A stretch of DNA of 64,000 nucleotides, taken from NCBI GenBank assembly GCA_947074205.1, contig CAMTOQ010000001.1, forward strand, positions 1-64,000, written 5' to 3'. The translations under genes and the position numbers were made by a program. Source of the DNA: an uncultured Bacteroides sp. (GTDB taxonomy: Bacteria; Bacteroidota; Bacteroidia; Bacteroidales; Bacteroidaceae). Positions 45,755-54,829 of this stretch are shown piece by piece. Within the stretch, counting starts at the first letter, position 1, and every line of letters begins with the position of its first letter. Below the pieces are notes generated by a model that was not told where the DNA came from, did no database searches, and saw only the letters and a list, made by a program, of their open reading frames with translations.

Positions 45755-46663
45755 ATGAAACCCATAAAAAGCTTTGATCAACTCACCAGCCATTTACGTT
45801 CATTAGATCACCGCAAAAAAGTTGTTGTGGTGTGTGCAGACGATGAACATACAGAATATGCCATCACCCGTGCTTTAGAAGAGGGATTTGTCGACCTTAT
45901 CATGGTAGGAGACTCATCTATAGCTAAAAAGTATACACGTCTAGAAGAGTTCAGCGACCATGTGCAATACATTCATATTGACGACCGCGACGAAGCTGCC
46001 CGCGAAGCCGTGCGAATAGTTCGCGAAGGTGGAGCCGACGTGATGATGAAGGGGCTGATTAACACCGACAATCTGCTACGTGCCATCTTGGATAAGGAGC
46101 ACGGCATTTTACCCAAAGGAAAGGTTTTAACCCATCTGTCGGCCATGCAGACTCCCGGTTACGACAAACTGTTGTTCTTCTCGGACGCAGCAGTTATACC
46201 CCGCCCCACTCTACAGCAACGCATCGAAATGATCTGGTACTCCATAGATGTTTGCCATCAGTTTGGCATCGAGCAACCACGCATAGCACTGATTCACTGT
46301 ACTGAGAAGGTGAGCGCTAAGTTTCCCCACTCGCTAGACTACGTGAACATTGTGGAACTCTGCGAAGCAGGGGAGTTTGGTAATACTATCATCGACGGAC
46401 CGCTAGACGTACGCAGCTCTTGCGAAAAAGACAGTAGCAATATCAAAGGCATCGTTTCGCCTATCGACGGACAAGCCGATGTACTGATCTTCCCCAATAT
46501 AGAGTCGGCTAATGCCTTCTATAAAGCGATGTCGCTCTTTGCCCATGCCGATACGGCGGCAGTGCTTCAGGGCCCTATTTGCCCAGTGGTGCTACCCTCG
46601 CGCAGCGACTCGGGACCCTCCAAATACTACAGCCTAGCCATGGCTTGCCTAACTTGCAAATAG
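45755..46663 (+). CDS. ptb: Phosphate butyryltransferase-like acyltransferase
   Basis: 302 residues of the PTA/PTB family (VVCADDEHTEYAITRALEEG, DVMMKGLINTDNLLRAIL, ISPIDGQADVLIFPNIESANAFYK). It exchanges the CoA of a short acyl-CoA for phosphate. It is followed 9 bases later by a butyrate kinase gene, so the pair can turn an acyl-CoA into acid plus ATP. Straight or branched C4-C5 chains are possible. Confidence 0.9.
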   Translation: MKPIKSFDQLTSHLRSLDHRKKVVVVCADDEHTEYAITRALEEGFVDLIMVGDSSIAKKYTRLEEFSDHVQYIHIDDRDEAAREAVRIVREGGADVMMKGLINTDNLLRAILDKEHGILPKGKVLTHLSAMQTPGYDKLLFFSDAAVIPRPTLQQRIEMIWYSIDVCHQFGIEQPRIALIHCTEKVSAKFPHSLDYVNIVELCEAGEFGNTIIDGPLDVRSSCEKDSSNIKGIVSPIDGQADVLIFPNIESANAFYKAMSLFAHADTAAVLQGPICPVVLPSRSDSGPSKYYSLAMACLTCK

Positions 46664-46672
46664 AAAAGACCT

Positions 46673-47734
46673 ATGAAGATATTAGCCATAAATCCCGGAT
46701 CGACATCGACCAAAATAGCCGTCTACGAAGACGACACAGCACGCTTGGTACGCACCATACGCCACTCAGTAGAGGAGCTGTCGCAGTTTGAAAACGTAAC
46801 CGACCAGTTTGATTTCAGAAAGCAACTAGTACTTGACGAACTAGCCAAAGAGAATATCCCTTTCGATTTTGATGCCATCATAGGCAGGGGTGGATTGGTG
46901 AAACCTATACCCGGAGGTGTCTACGAGGTAAACGAGGCCATGCGCCACGATACTCAAAATGCCATGCGCGTGCATGCTTGCAACCTAGGCTGCCTCATTG
47001 CTGCCGAGCTGTCTGATATGCTGCCCAACTGCCGTCCATTCATCGCCGATCCCGGAGTGGTAGACGAGATGGACGAGATGAGACACATCACCGGCTCTGC
47101 GTTGATGCCACGCATCACCATTTGGCACGCGCTGAATCAGCGAGCTATTGCTCGTCGTTATGCCCGTGAGCACAATACACGCTACGAAGATTTGAATCTC
47201 ATTATCTGCCATCTAGGCGGTGGCATATCGGTAGGTAGCCACGAACACGGACGCTGCATCGATGTGAACAATGCCTTGGACGGCGAAGGTCCCTTCTCCC
47301 CCGAGCGGGCCGGTACGCTACCCGCAGGCCAATTGGTAGATCTCTGCTATAGCGGTCGCTTCACTAAAGAGGAATTAAAAAGACGCATCCAAGGGCAAGC
47401 CGGACTAGCAGGTCATCTTGGTAGCACTGATATGCAGGAGATAGAGCAACGCATAAAAGACGGAGATAAGAAAGCCGAACTGGTGGTAGATGCAATGATT
47501 TATCAGGTAGCTAAAGCTATTGGAGCAGCTGCCGTTCCACTGCTAGGACAAGTAGATGCCATCTTGATAACGGGAGGCATTGCCCACTCCGACTACGTGA
47601 TTCCTCGCCTAAAGAAATACATCCAATTTATCGCACCTATACATATCTACCCAGGTGAAGATGAACTTGAGGCGCTAGCACTAAATGCACTGGGCGTATT
47701 GAAGGGAGAACTACCCGCAAAAGAGTATGTATAA
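46673..47734 (+). CDS. buk: Butyrate kinase-like acyl kinase
   Basis: 353 residues of the ASKHA fold: NPGSTSTKIAVYED at the N-terminus, IGRGGLVKPIPGGVYEVN, ICHLGGGISVGSH (phosphate-2 loop), and ILITGGIAHSDYV (adenosine loop). It makes ATP from acyl phosphate, the partner step of the ptb gene just upstream. No butyrate-forming enzymes lie in this window, so branched-chain acid or isobutyrate use is as likely as butyrate. Confidence 0.92.
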   Translation: MKILAINPGSTSTKIAVYEDDTARLVRTIRHSVEELSQFENVTDQFDFRKQLVLDELAKENIPFDFDAIIGRGGLVKPIPGGVYEVNEAMRHDTQNAMRVHACNLGCLIAAELSDMLPNCRPFIADPGVVDEMDEMRHITGSALMPRITIWHALNQRAIARRYAREHNTRYEDLNLIICHLGGGISVGSHEHGRCIDVNNALDGEGPFSPERAGTLPAGQLVDLCYSGRFTKEELKRRIQGQAGLAGHLGSTDMQEIEQRIKDGDKKAELVVDAMIYQVAKAIGAAAVPLLGQVDAILITGGIAHSDYVIPRLKKYIQFIAPIHIYPGEDELEALALNALGVLKGELPAKEYV

Positions 47735-47770
47735 GTTTGTAGTCTAGATAGTTCAGATTATTAGATATAA

Positions 47771-47801
47771 GAAAAGCGTGCAGTGAATTGCACGCTTTTC
47801 T
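47771..47801. terminator. Bidirectional intrinsic terminator
   Basis: gaaaagcgtgca / tgcacgcttttc, a 12-bp perfect stem with loop gtgaat, between buk and the convergent HIT gene. Confidence 0.92.
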
Positions 47802-47831
47802 TATTTATCAAACTGTTGGAGGATAGACTAT

Positions 47832-48233
47832 TTATTCGGCTACAACCGAATCGGCTATATCTTTAGCAATCAAAGTAAACTCTTCGGCAGAAAGCTTCAG
47901 CTTAGGATTAGAGAAGAGCATGTCCGACTCATGATTAATAGGTATAAGGTGGATATGCGCATGAGGTACCTCTAAGCCGATTACAGCTTGACCAATGCGC
48001 TCGCAAGGGATAGCAGATTCGATGGCCAAAGCCACCTTCTTAGCAAACACCTGCATCGCTGCAATATCTTCATCGCACAAGTCAAAGATATAGTCTACTT
48101 CTTGTTTAGGCACCACCAAAGTGTGACCTTTCACCAAAGGATTAATATCAAGGAACGCGAAGAACTTATCGTTCTCGGCCACTTTGTAGCAAGGTATTTC
48201 GCCTGCAATGATTCTACTAAAAATTGTTGCCAT
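47832..48233 (-). CDS. HIT-family nucleotide hydrolase/transferase
   Basis: 133 residues with the histidine triad HAHIHLIPI and N-terminal IFSRIIAGEIPCYKVAEND, the PKCI/HINT type. These hydrolyse purine nucleotide phosphoramidates. It lies downstream of greA, separated by a weak terminator. Confidence 0.93.
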   Translation of the reverse strand: MATIFSRIIAGEIPCYKVAENDKFFAFLDINPLVKGHTLVVPKQEVDYIFDLCDEDIAAMQVFAKKVALAIESAIPCERIGQAVIGLEVPHAHIHLIPINHESDMLFSNPKLKLSAEEFTLIAKDIADSVVAE

Positions 48234-48274
48234 AGTGAGAGTAAGTTTTAGGGAGATAGTTTATCTGAATAAAA

Positions 48275-48312
48275 CAAAAGGCCAACCTGCATTATTACAG
48301 ATTCGCCTTTTG
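48275..48312 (-). terminator. Terminator after greA
   Basis: caaaaggc / gccttttg with internal mismatches and ctg / cag at the loop; a short T-run follows on the minus strand. Confidence 0.6.
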
Positions 48313-48317
48313 CTTTA

Positions 48318-48782
48318 TTAAATTGAGATGCTAATAACTTCGAGATGAATTTTACCTTGTGGCACTTGAATCTCTGCTACTTCTCCTACTTTTTTGCCTA
48401 GTAGACCTTGAGCGATAGGTGTGTTAACAGAAATCTTGCCTTCTTTCAAGTTGGCTTCGCTTTCCGAAACAATAGTATAAGTCATCTTCATACCATTCTT
48501 CACGTTCTTCAGTTCCACTTTGTTAAGTATCTGAACAGCATCGGTTTTCAATTTCGATTCATCTATAATCTTTGCTTCCGACAACACTGCTTTAAGCTTA
48601 GCAATTCTCATTTCGAGCATGCCTTGCGCTTCTTTAGCAGCATCATATTCTGCATTTTCCGACAAGTCACCCTTGTCGCGTGCTTCAGCTATAGCCGCCG
48701 AGATCTTTGGACGTTCTACCGTCTCCAGCTCTTTAATATCGGCAAGTAGCTTCTTGTAGCCTTCTTCTGACATATAAGCCAT
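48318..48782 (-). CDS. greA: Transcription elongation factor GreA
   Basis: 154 residues. GreA rescues backtracked RNA polymerase by stimulating transcript cleavage. It has the N-terminal coiled coil (GYKKLLADIKELETVERPKIS, acidic tip DLSENAEYDAA) and the FKBP-like C-terminus (VNTPIAQGLLGKKVGEVAEIQVP). The start has an unusually strong ribosome-binding site for this phylum (AGGAGG eight bases before ATG). Its leader contains a terminator. Confidence 0.96.
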   Translation of the reverse strand: MAYMSEEGYKKLLADIKELETVERPKISAAIAEARDKGDLSENAEYDAAKEAQGMLEMRIAKLKAVLSEAKIIDESKLKTDAVQILNKVELKNVKNGMKMTYTIVSESEANLKEGKISVNTPIAQGLLGKKVGEVAEIQVPQGKIHLEVISISI

Positions 48783-48825
48783 AGTATTTTCCTCCTAATA
48801 TTTTTGTTGATAACTTAGTCGATAT

Positions 48826-48863
48826 ATAAAAGAAAAAGAATTCCAACATAGCGATATGCTGGA
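48826..48863 (-). terminator. Intrinsic terminator inside the greA leader
   Basis: On the minus strand ttccagcata-tcgc-tatgttggaa is a 10-bp stem with one G-T pair, followed by ttctttttctttta. It lies between the greA promoter and the greA start, so it can attenuate greA. It could also end the upstream lipoprotein transcript. Confidence 0.75.
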
Positions 48864-48886
48864 ACCCTCTTCATTGTTCTGGTATG

Positions 48887-48918
48887 CAAATATAGCTAGT
48901 TATTTAATAATAATCAAA
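48887..48918 (-). promoter_or_regulatory. greA promoter
   Basis: On the minus strand TTTG (48915-48918) and TATATTTG (48887-48894) are 20 bases apart, a near-perfect Bacteroides promoter. The predicted leader is about 95 bases. Confidence 0.8.
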
Positions 48919-48968
48919 TATTTAGCTATGCTTTTAAGCATGTGTTAACAGTTTTATTGCTTTCTGTG

Positions 48969-50120
48969 TTAGAGCATTGACTGAATAGTTTTTTCCAAAT
49001 CGGTAATATCTTCTCCACGAATTTCAAGCTCATTCTTGCGATTGATCAAGAAGATCGATGGCACTTGACGCACATTGTACAAAGCAGCGTTGGTAGAGTA
49101 AACTCCATTCTCATCGCGCACCGCAATCCAAGGCAAGTTGATAGCCGAAGTCTTCCAAAAGTGTTCATCTGCATCAAGAGATATCTGATAGATCTCCAAA
49201 CCGCGAGAAGCGTACTTATTGTAAAGGTCGCGCAACATCAAGTTGTGAGGCGCACCGTTTTGAGACTGATACACGGTAAAGTCAAGCAACACCACTTTGC
49301 CCTTTAGGTCGGTAAGCTTATGCGATTGACCTTTCAAGTCGCGTAGGTTGATATCAATCAAACCTGTTTCTACGATCTTATCAGCCGGAATCTCGATCAC
49401 CTCTTCGCGTGGTTGACGAGTGTTCTTCATCCCTTTTATCACGATATTGTAGAGGTTCTTAGTACGTACAGCGTGTGGGTATGCAGCATCCAAGCTAGTG
49501 GCCACAGCAGCAAAGCACTTTACATCATCCTTACTGTTCAATGGGTCGAAAATAAGCATATCATTGGCCTTTTGAAACAAGGCGAAATAGGCCGACGAAG
49601 TGTTTGGCTGATTGAAGATATAGTTCATCTTCACATCATCCTTATAGTTGCGCAATATCGATTGCAAGCTATCTTCGAATATATTATAACTCATCTTATT
49701 GGCACGCACAGCCGCAATCAAGTCGTTGATATTCTTCTGAAGTGCGATTTGCTTCACTGAAAGCTCCTTGATACGGATATTATTGTCAGAACCTTGCACC
49801 ACGTAGTCGGTCGAGAAACCATTGAATGGTGCTTCCACCACAACAGTTTCTGTTGAATCTACCGCAAGGTTGATGGTTTTGCCATCGATGCGTAGGCGAT
49901 AGAATTCGGGAGACTCAGGGCGAGGCTGATTGAAGGTAAATGTACCATTGCTTTTCAGCTTTACCGAGTCCAGAAGCGTGATGCCATTGAGCGTTGCAGC
50001 TTCCAGATAGAGCGTCTTGCTATCTGCATCCGAAACATTGCCTTTTATGGTGAATTGTTCGCCCGAGTTACAGGCGGCGAGTAGAAGCGCAGACAGCGCT
50101 GCGGTAGCTAATTTCTTCAT
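48969..50120 (-). CDS. Thioredoxin-fold lipoprotein with DUF4369 domain, CxxC lost
   Basis: 383 residues with lipobox LLAAC. An N-terminal DUF4369 beta domain (FTIKGNVSDADSKTLYLEA) and a helical middle are followed by a TlpA/AhpC-like C-terminal domain (LTDLKGKVVLLDFTVYQSQ ... LEIYQISLDADEHFW ... VRQVPSIFLINRKNEL). The usual W-C-x-x-C active site is replaced by VYQSQNGAPHN, so ordinary disulfide chemistry is not possible; the cis-Pro (VPS) is kept. It is probably a binding or structural relative of the TlpA-type proteins. Confidence 0.85.
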   Translation of the reverse strand: MKKLATAALSALLLAACNSGEQFTIKGNVSDADSKTLYLEAATLNGITLLDSVKLKSNGTFTFNQPRPESPEFYRLRIDGKTINLAVDSTETVVVEAPFNGFSTDYVVQGSDNNIRIKELSVKQIALQKNINDLIAAVRANKMSYNIFEDSLQSILRNYKDDVKMNYIFNQPNTSSAYFALFQKANDMLIFDPLNSKDDVKCFAAVATSLDAAYPHAVRTKNLYNIVIKGMKNTRQPREEVIEIPADKIVETGLIDINLRDLKGQSHKLTDLKGKVVLLDFTVYQSQNGAPHNLMLRDLYNKYASRGLEIYQISLDADEHFWKTSAINLPWIAVRDENGVYSTNAALYNVRQVPSIFLINRKNELEIRGEDITDLEKTIQSML

Positions 50121-50276
50121 TATCTTATAAATCTTCGTGCTTTTTCACTTGCAAATATATAGGTTTTTAATTTTAGACAAAGCATTTTGCTCTTTACTTA
50201 CACCGCTTTGAACAAAAAAACATAATGACAACTAAGATTTTAGCTCATTTACAGTTGACTACACTATATTAATATG

Positions 50277-50284
50277 TATCTTTG
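50277..50284 (+). promoter_or_regulatory. -7 box of the pnp promoter
   Basis: TATCTTTG. An in-frame TTG at 50282 falls inside the box, which supports the ATG at 50324 as the true pnp start. Confidence 0.65.
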
Positions 50285-50323
50285 CGAGAATTTGAAAAGG
50301 AATTTTTTGATAAAACAATTTTT

Positions 50324-52450
50324 ATGATCAATCCAATTGTTAAAACTATCGAATTGGCTGATGGAAGAACCATCACCATCGAGACGGGAAAGCTGGCAAA
50401 GCAGGCAGACGGTTCTGTGATGCTTCGCATGGGTAACACCATGTTACTTGCAACTGTTTGTGCCGCGAAAGATGCAGTTCCCGGTACTGATTTCATGCCT
50501 CTACAGGTAGAGTATAAAGAAAAATATGCCTCTGCAGGCCGATTCCCTGGCGGTTTCACAAAACGCGAAGGTAGAGCCAATGACAATGAAATCCTAACTT
50601 GTCGCCTTGTAGACCGCGCTTTGCGCCCACTATTCCCAGATAACTATCACGCTGACGTATTCGTAAACATCATTCTTTTCTCTGCTGACGGTGTAGATAT
50701 GCCTGATGCATTGGCTGGTTTGGCTGCTTCGGCTGCTTTGGCTGTGTCTGATATTCCATTCAACGGTCCTATCTCCGAGGTTCGTGTAGGTCGTATTGGT
50801 GGCCAGTTCGTCATCAACCCTACTTTCGAACAAATGGAGTCGGCTGATATGGATATCATGGTTGCCGCTACTTATGATAACATCATGATGGTAGAAGGCG
50901 AAATGAGCGAAGTATCTGAAAGCGACCTTTTGGAAGCTATGAAGTTTGCTCACGAAGAAATTAAGAAGCACTGTAAAGCTCAGATGGAACTAACCGAAAT
51001 GGTTGGCAAAACTGTGAAGCGTGCTTACAACCACGAAGTAAACGACGAAGAACTTCGCAAGCAAGTACACGAAGCTTGTTATGCTAAAGCTTACGCCGTA
51101 GCTGCTTCGGGTAACAACAACAAGCACGAACGCATGGAAGCTTTCGAGCAAATATGCGACGAATTCAAAGCTCAATTCACTGAAGAAGAGTTGGCTGAAA
51201 AGGGTGCGTTGATTGGTCGTTACTACCACGATGTAGAAAAAGAAGCTATGCGTCGTTCTATCCTTGACGAAGGCAAGCGCCTTGACGGTCGTACTACTAC
51301 TGAAATTCGTCCTATCTGGAGCGAAATCGATTACCTTCCAGGTGCTCACGGTTCAGCAGTATTTACACGTGGCGAAACTCAATCGTTGACTACTGTAACT
51401 CTAGGTACTAAGCTAGACGAGAAGACTATCGACGATGTGTTGAACCAAGGTAAAGAGCGTTTCTTGTTGCACTACAACTTCCCTCCATTCTCTACAGGTG
51501 AGGCTCGTCCACAACGTGGTGTAGGTCGTCGCGAGATTGGTCACGGCAACTTGGCTTGGAGAGCATTGAAAGGTGTGATTCCTGCTAACTACCCTTACGT
51601 GATTCGTGTTGTATCTGATATCCTAGAATCTAACGGTTCTTCTTCAATGGCTACAGTTTGTGCTGGTACATTGGCGATGATGGATGCAGGTGTGAAGATC
51701 ACTAACCCAGTATCGGGTATCGCAATGGGTCTTATCAAGAACGCTGGCGAAGATAAATATGCTGTATTGTCTGACATCCTTGGCGACGAGGACCACTTGG
51801 GCGATATGGACTTCAAGGTAACAGGTACTGCAAACGGTATCACTGCTACTCAAATGGACATCAAGGTTGACGGTCTTTCTTACGAGATCCTAGAACGTGC
51901 CTTGAACCAAGCTAAAGAAGGTCGTATGCACATCCTTGGCAAGATCACTGAAACTATCGCTGAGCCACGTGCTGACTTGAAAGATAACGCTCCACGCATC
52001 GAAACAATGACTATTCCTAAGGAATTCATTGGTGCAGTAATCGGCCCTGGCGGTAAGATTATTCAAGGTATGCAAGAGGAAACTGGTGCTACTATTACTA
52101 TCGAAGAAGTTGACGGTACAGGTAGAATCGAAGTTTCGGGCACTAACAAAAAATCTATCGAAGATGCATTGCGCTTGATCAAGGGTATCGTTGCTGTTCC
52201 TGAAGTAGGTGAAATCTACAAAGGTAAAGTACGCTCTATCATGCCTTACGGTGCATTCGTAGAATTCCTTCCTGGCAAAGACGGTTTGCTTCACATCTCT
52301 GAAATCGACTGGAAACGTCTTGAGAATGTAGAAGAAGCTGGTATCAAAGAAGGCGACGAAATTGAAGTGAAGTTGATGGATGTAGATCCTAAGACTGGTA
52401 AGTTCAAACTTTCTCGCAAGGCTTTGTTGCCAAGACCAGAAAAGAAATAA
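50324..52450 (+). CDS. pnp: Polyribonucleotide nucleotidyltransferase (PNPase)
   Basis: About 708 residues from [16 protein letters not shown]. PNPase degrades RNA 3'-5' by phosphorolysis. It has two RNase PH domains ([40 protein letters not shown]), an intervening helical domain, a KH domain ([22 protein letters not shown]) and an S1 domain ([24 protein letters not shown]). Codon use is biased as in other highly expressed genes. It is monocistronic. Confidence 0.97.
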   Translation: MINPIVKTIELADGRTITIETGKLAKQADGSVMLRMGNTMLLATVCAAKDAVPGTDFMPLQVEYKEKYASAGRFPGGFTKREGRANDNEILTCRLVDRALRPLFPDNYHADVFVNIILFSADGVDMPDALAGLAASAALAVSDIPFNGPISEVRVGRIGGQFVINPTFEQMESADMDIMVAATYDNIMMVEGEMSEVSESDLLEAMKFAHEEIKKHCKAQMELTEMVGKTVKRAYNHEVNDEELRKQVHEACYAKAYAVAASGNNNKHERMEAFEQICDEFKAQFTEEELAEKGALIGRYYHDVEKEAMRRSILDEGKRLDGRTTTEIRPIWSEIDYLPGAHGSAVFTRGETQSLTTVTLGTKLDEKTIDDVLNQGKERFLLHYNFPPFSTGEARPQRGVGRREIGHGNLAWRALKGVIPANYPYVIRVVSDILESNGSSSMATVCAGTLAMMDAGVKITNPVSGIAMGLIKNAGEDKYAVLSDILGDEDHLGDMDFKVTGTANGITATQMDIKVDGLSYEILERALNQAKEGRMHILGKITETIAEPRADLKDNAPRIETMTIPKEFIGAVIGPGGKIIQGMQEETGATITIEEVDGTGRIEVSGTNKKSIEDALRLIKGIVAVPEVGEIYKGKVRSIMPYGAFVEFLPGKDGLLHISEIDWKRLENVEEAGIKEGDEIEVKLMDVDPKTGKFKLSRKALLPRPEKK

Positions 52451-52474
52451 GGTTTAGATAAAACTTTATAATAC

Positions 52475-52516
52475 AAAAAGAGATGCTCTGTTTCGACAAA
52501 GCATCTCTTTTTTTTG
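52475..52516. terminator. Bidirectional intrinsic terminator
   Basis: aaaaagagatgct / agcatctcttttt with an A-run before and T-run after, between pnp and the convergent GDPD gene. Confidence 0.92.
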
Positions 52517-52535
52517 TATCTATATGACTTAGAAG

Positions 52536-53300
52536 TTAGTTCTTCTCCAACAACCCTTGCAGCATCACTGGTTCATCGGTGGTGATAAAATCTACACCGT
52601 AAGCGATGCACCAGCCCATATCTTTTAGAGAATTGACTGTCCATACGTTTACCTTCAAGCCCAATCGGCGAGCTTCTCCAATCCATTGTGGATTACGACG
52701 AAAAACATCAATATGATAATCCAACCCTGTGCAGCCCATCGCTTTAAGTTCTTTAGGCGATAGATCACCCTCTAAATAATAGACGGGTGTGCCTTGGGGT
52801 GCTAAACGAATAAATTCTTCCACAGCATGGCGCGAGAATGAGATATATTCCATCTGATCGTTTAAACCCAACGAAGAAACCATCGCGATGATTTTCTCAA
52901 CAGCTTCTGTTTCCAAGACCGACGTGCTCAACGACTTCAATTCAAGAATAAGCTTAGCGTTGGTAGATTTTCCGGCTTCAAGATACTGCTGAAGTGTAGG
53001 CATCTGCTCACCGTTGCTCAACTTAAAGTTGCTAATCTGCTTAGCAGTGGCACGTTCCATCTTCTTACCTTTATAGGTATCGTCATGGTTGACTATCAAG
53101 TTGCCATCGGCTGTCATCCAGACATCGAATTCTGAGCCATAGCAATTTATAGTATTGGCATTGAGCAGCGAAGCAATACTATTCTGAGCAGCACCAGCAG
53201 TGTTCCAATAACCACGATGGGCAATTACTTTAGTTTGTGCAGAAAGATTGATTGCCCCTGCGCAAATCATAGCACATAGCAGAATTAATGATTTTCTCAT
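52536..53300 (-). CDS. Exported glycerophosphodiester phosphodiesterase
   Basis: About 254 residues from MRKSLILLCAMICAG (signal peptide, cleaved near LSAQ); 19 upstream codons are open but lack a signal. The GDPD barrel shows IAHRGYWN (catalytic His), GSEFDVWMTADGNLIVNHDD (metal and His) and KLILELKS. It releases glycerol phosphate from deacylated phospholipids, presumably in the periplasm. Confidence 0.92.
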   Translation of the reverse strand: MRKSLILLCAMICAGAINLSAQTKVIAHRGYWNTAGAAQNSIASLLNANTINCYGSEFDVWMTADGNLIVNHDDTYKGKKMERATAKQISNFKLSNGEQMPTLQQYLEAGKSTNAKLILELKSLSTSVLETEAVEKIIAMVSSLGLNDQMEYISFSRHAVEEFIRLAPQGTPVYYLEGDLSPKELKAMGCTGLDYHIDVFRRNPQWIGEARRLGLKVNVWTVNSLKDMGWCIAYGVDFITTDEPVMLQGLLEKN

Positions 53301-53520
53301 TCGTGTCTTTGTTTTATTATTTAGTCGTGATAATTCAAAAACGCAAAGATAGACCAATTGTCAGAAATATTTAGAATACAGAAACATAAATACAAACTAT
53401 TTACAGTTACACACAGCAAAAAGCACAATTACATTACATCCGAGCTACAAATAGCCGATTAACAGGGCATCATATATCAAAATAAATTGAATTGGCACAC
53501 AGACTCTAGCCAGCCAGTTT

Positions 53521-53595
53521 GCTGACCACAGCTACTCAGCTTGGTGGCAAGCTGTGGTCACCGCGCTGAGTAGCCCTTGCCACCGAGCAGGCAAC
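53521..53595. repeat. REP-like fold-back repeat, copy C (rearranged)
   Basis: Has the inverted core CTGAGTAGCCCTTGCCACC (53567-53585) paired with CTACTCAGCTTGGTGGCAAG upstream. The left arm is interrupted by a private perfect inverted repeat TGACCACAGCT / AGCTGTGGTCA (53523-53560). The surrounding 416-base gap between GDPD and dus holds only this and a terminator. Confidence 0.8.
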
Positions 53596-53651
53596 AGCTA
53601 TCCACTAAGCCCTGATTAACAACCTATTACAGCACACATATATATAACAAA

Positions 53652-53696
53652 GAAACCGCAAGCTAACCCATTGACTTTAGGCTACTTGCGGCTTCT
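53652..53696 (-). terminator. Intrinsic terminator after dus
   Basis: On the minus strand agaagccgcaag / cttgcggtttct (12 bp, one G-T pair), then tttgttatata. Confidence 0.78.
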
Positions 53697-53716
53697 AAAT
53701 TTATTGTGCTGATATT

Positions 53717-54709
53717 CTATTGTGCAGATGCAGCATGCATCTCCTTGACACGATCGAAGATAGTAAACAGATCTTCTACCGACTCTGTGCGAAGCATAGC
53801 GATGCGGGTATCGCGGAAGTTAGGGATGCCTTTGAACAGCGGAGTGGCAGCCAAGTGACGGCGGATATGAATGATGCCACGGCGCTCGTCTAGTCGGGCC
53901 ACACTGTTTTGCACCTGTTCGCGCAATACGTCCAAATACCAATCAAAGGCTTCGGGCGCAAGCTGTTCGCCAGTCTCCAAGAAGTGTTTCACTTCACGGA
54001 AAATCCAAGGACGGCCGATGCTTCCACGGCCAATCATCACAGCATCCACACCGTAGCGGTCGAAGCACTCTTTAGCACGTTCGGCCGTGGTCACGTCGCC
54101 ATTACCGATGATTGGTATGTGCATACGTGGGTTGTTTTTCACCTCGCCTATCAGTGTCCAGTCGGCCTCGCCGGTGTACATCTGCGAACGGGTACGGCCG
54201 TGAATGGCCAATCCTGCCACACCACAATCTTGCAACTGTTCGGCAAGAGGAACAATAATCTTATTGTCGCAATCCCAGCCCAAACGAGTTTTCACTGTTA
54301 CGGGAATCTTCACCGCATCGACCACTGCCTTGGTGATATCGAGCATCAAAGGAACATTTTGCAACATCCCTGCTCCTGCTCCTTTGCCGGCCACACGTTT
54401 CACGGGGCAACCAAAGTTGATATCGAGGATGTCGGGCTGAGCCTCTTCCACAATCTTGGCAGCCTCTACCATCGACTCTACATCGCGTCCGTAAATCTGA
54501 ATCACCACAGGGCGCTCTTCATCACTAATATGTAGTTTTTGTTGCGTCTTGTTCACCGAACGAATCAGTGCGTCGGCCGAGACAAACTCGGTGTAGACCA
54601 TGTCTGCGCCAAAACGTTTGCACATCAAACGAAAGGCTGCATCGGTGACGTCTTCCATCGGCGCCAACAGTATGGGGTATTTTCCTAAGTCGATATTGTT
54701 GATTTTCAT
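53717..54709 (-). CDS. dusB: tRNA-dihydrouridine synthase (DusB-like)
   Basis: 330 residues. It is an FMN enzyme reducing uridine in the tRNA D-loop. Landmarks are ILLAPMEDVTDAAFR, the catalytic Cys in DINFGCPVKRVAGKGAGAGM, VTVKTRLGWD, LAIHGRTRSQMYTG and VMIGRGSIGRPW. Length and pattern fit the DusB branch. It is divergent from the U32 gene. Confidence 0.93.
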   Translation of the reverse strand: MKINNIDLGKYPILLAPMEDVTDAAFRLMCKRFGADMVYTEFVSADALIRSVNKTQQKLHISDEERPVVIQIYGRDVESMVEAAKIVEEAQPDILDINFGCPVKRVAGKGAGAGMLQNVPLMLDITKAVVDAVKIPVTVKTRLGWDCDNKIIVPLAEQLQDCGVAGLAIHGRTRSQMYTGEADWTLIGEVKNNPRMHIPIIGNGDVTTAERAKECFDRYGVDAVMIGRGSIGRPWIFREVKHFLETGEQLAPEAFDWYLDVLREQVQNSVARLDERRGIIHIRRHLAATPLFKGIPNFRDTRIAMLRTESVEDLFTIFDRVKEMHAASAQ

Positions 54710-54785
54710 TGTCTATCTGCTGCAATCATTAGTTATCTATACTTAACTAATCTGTTATTAGCCTGCAAAAATAGGGAAAAACATC

Positions 54786-54793
54786 TACCTTTG
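54786..54793 (+). promoter_or_regulatory. -7 box before the U32 gene
   Basis: TACCTTTG, 37 bases before the ATG. Confidence 0.6.
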
Positions 54794-54829
54794 TATCCTC
54801 ATTATCCAATGATTAGTGAATTATAAGAT

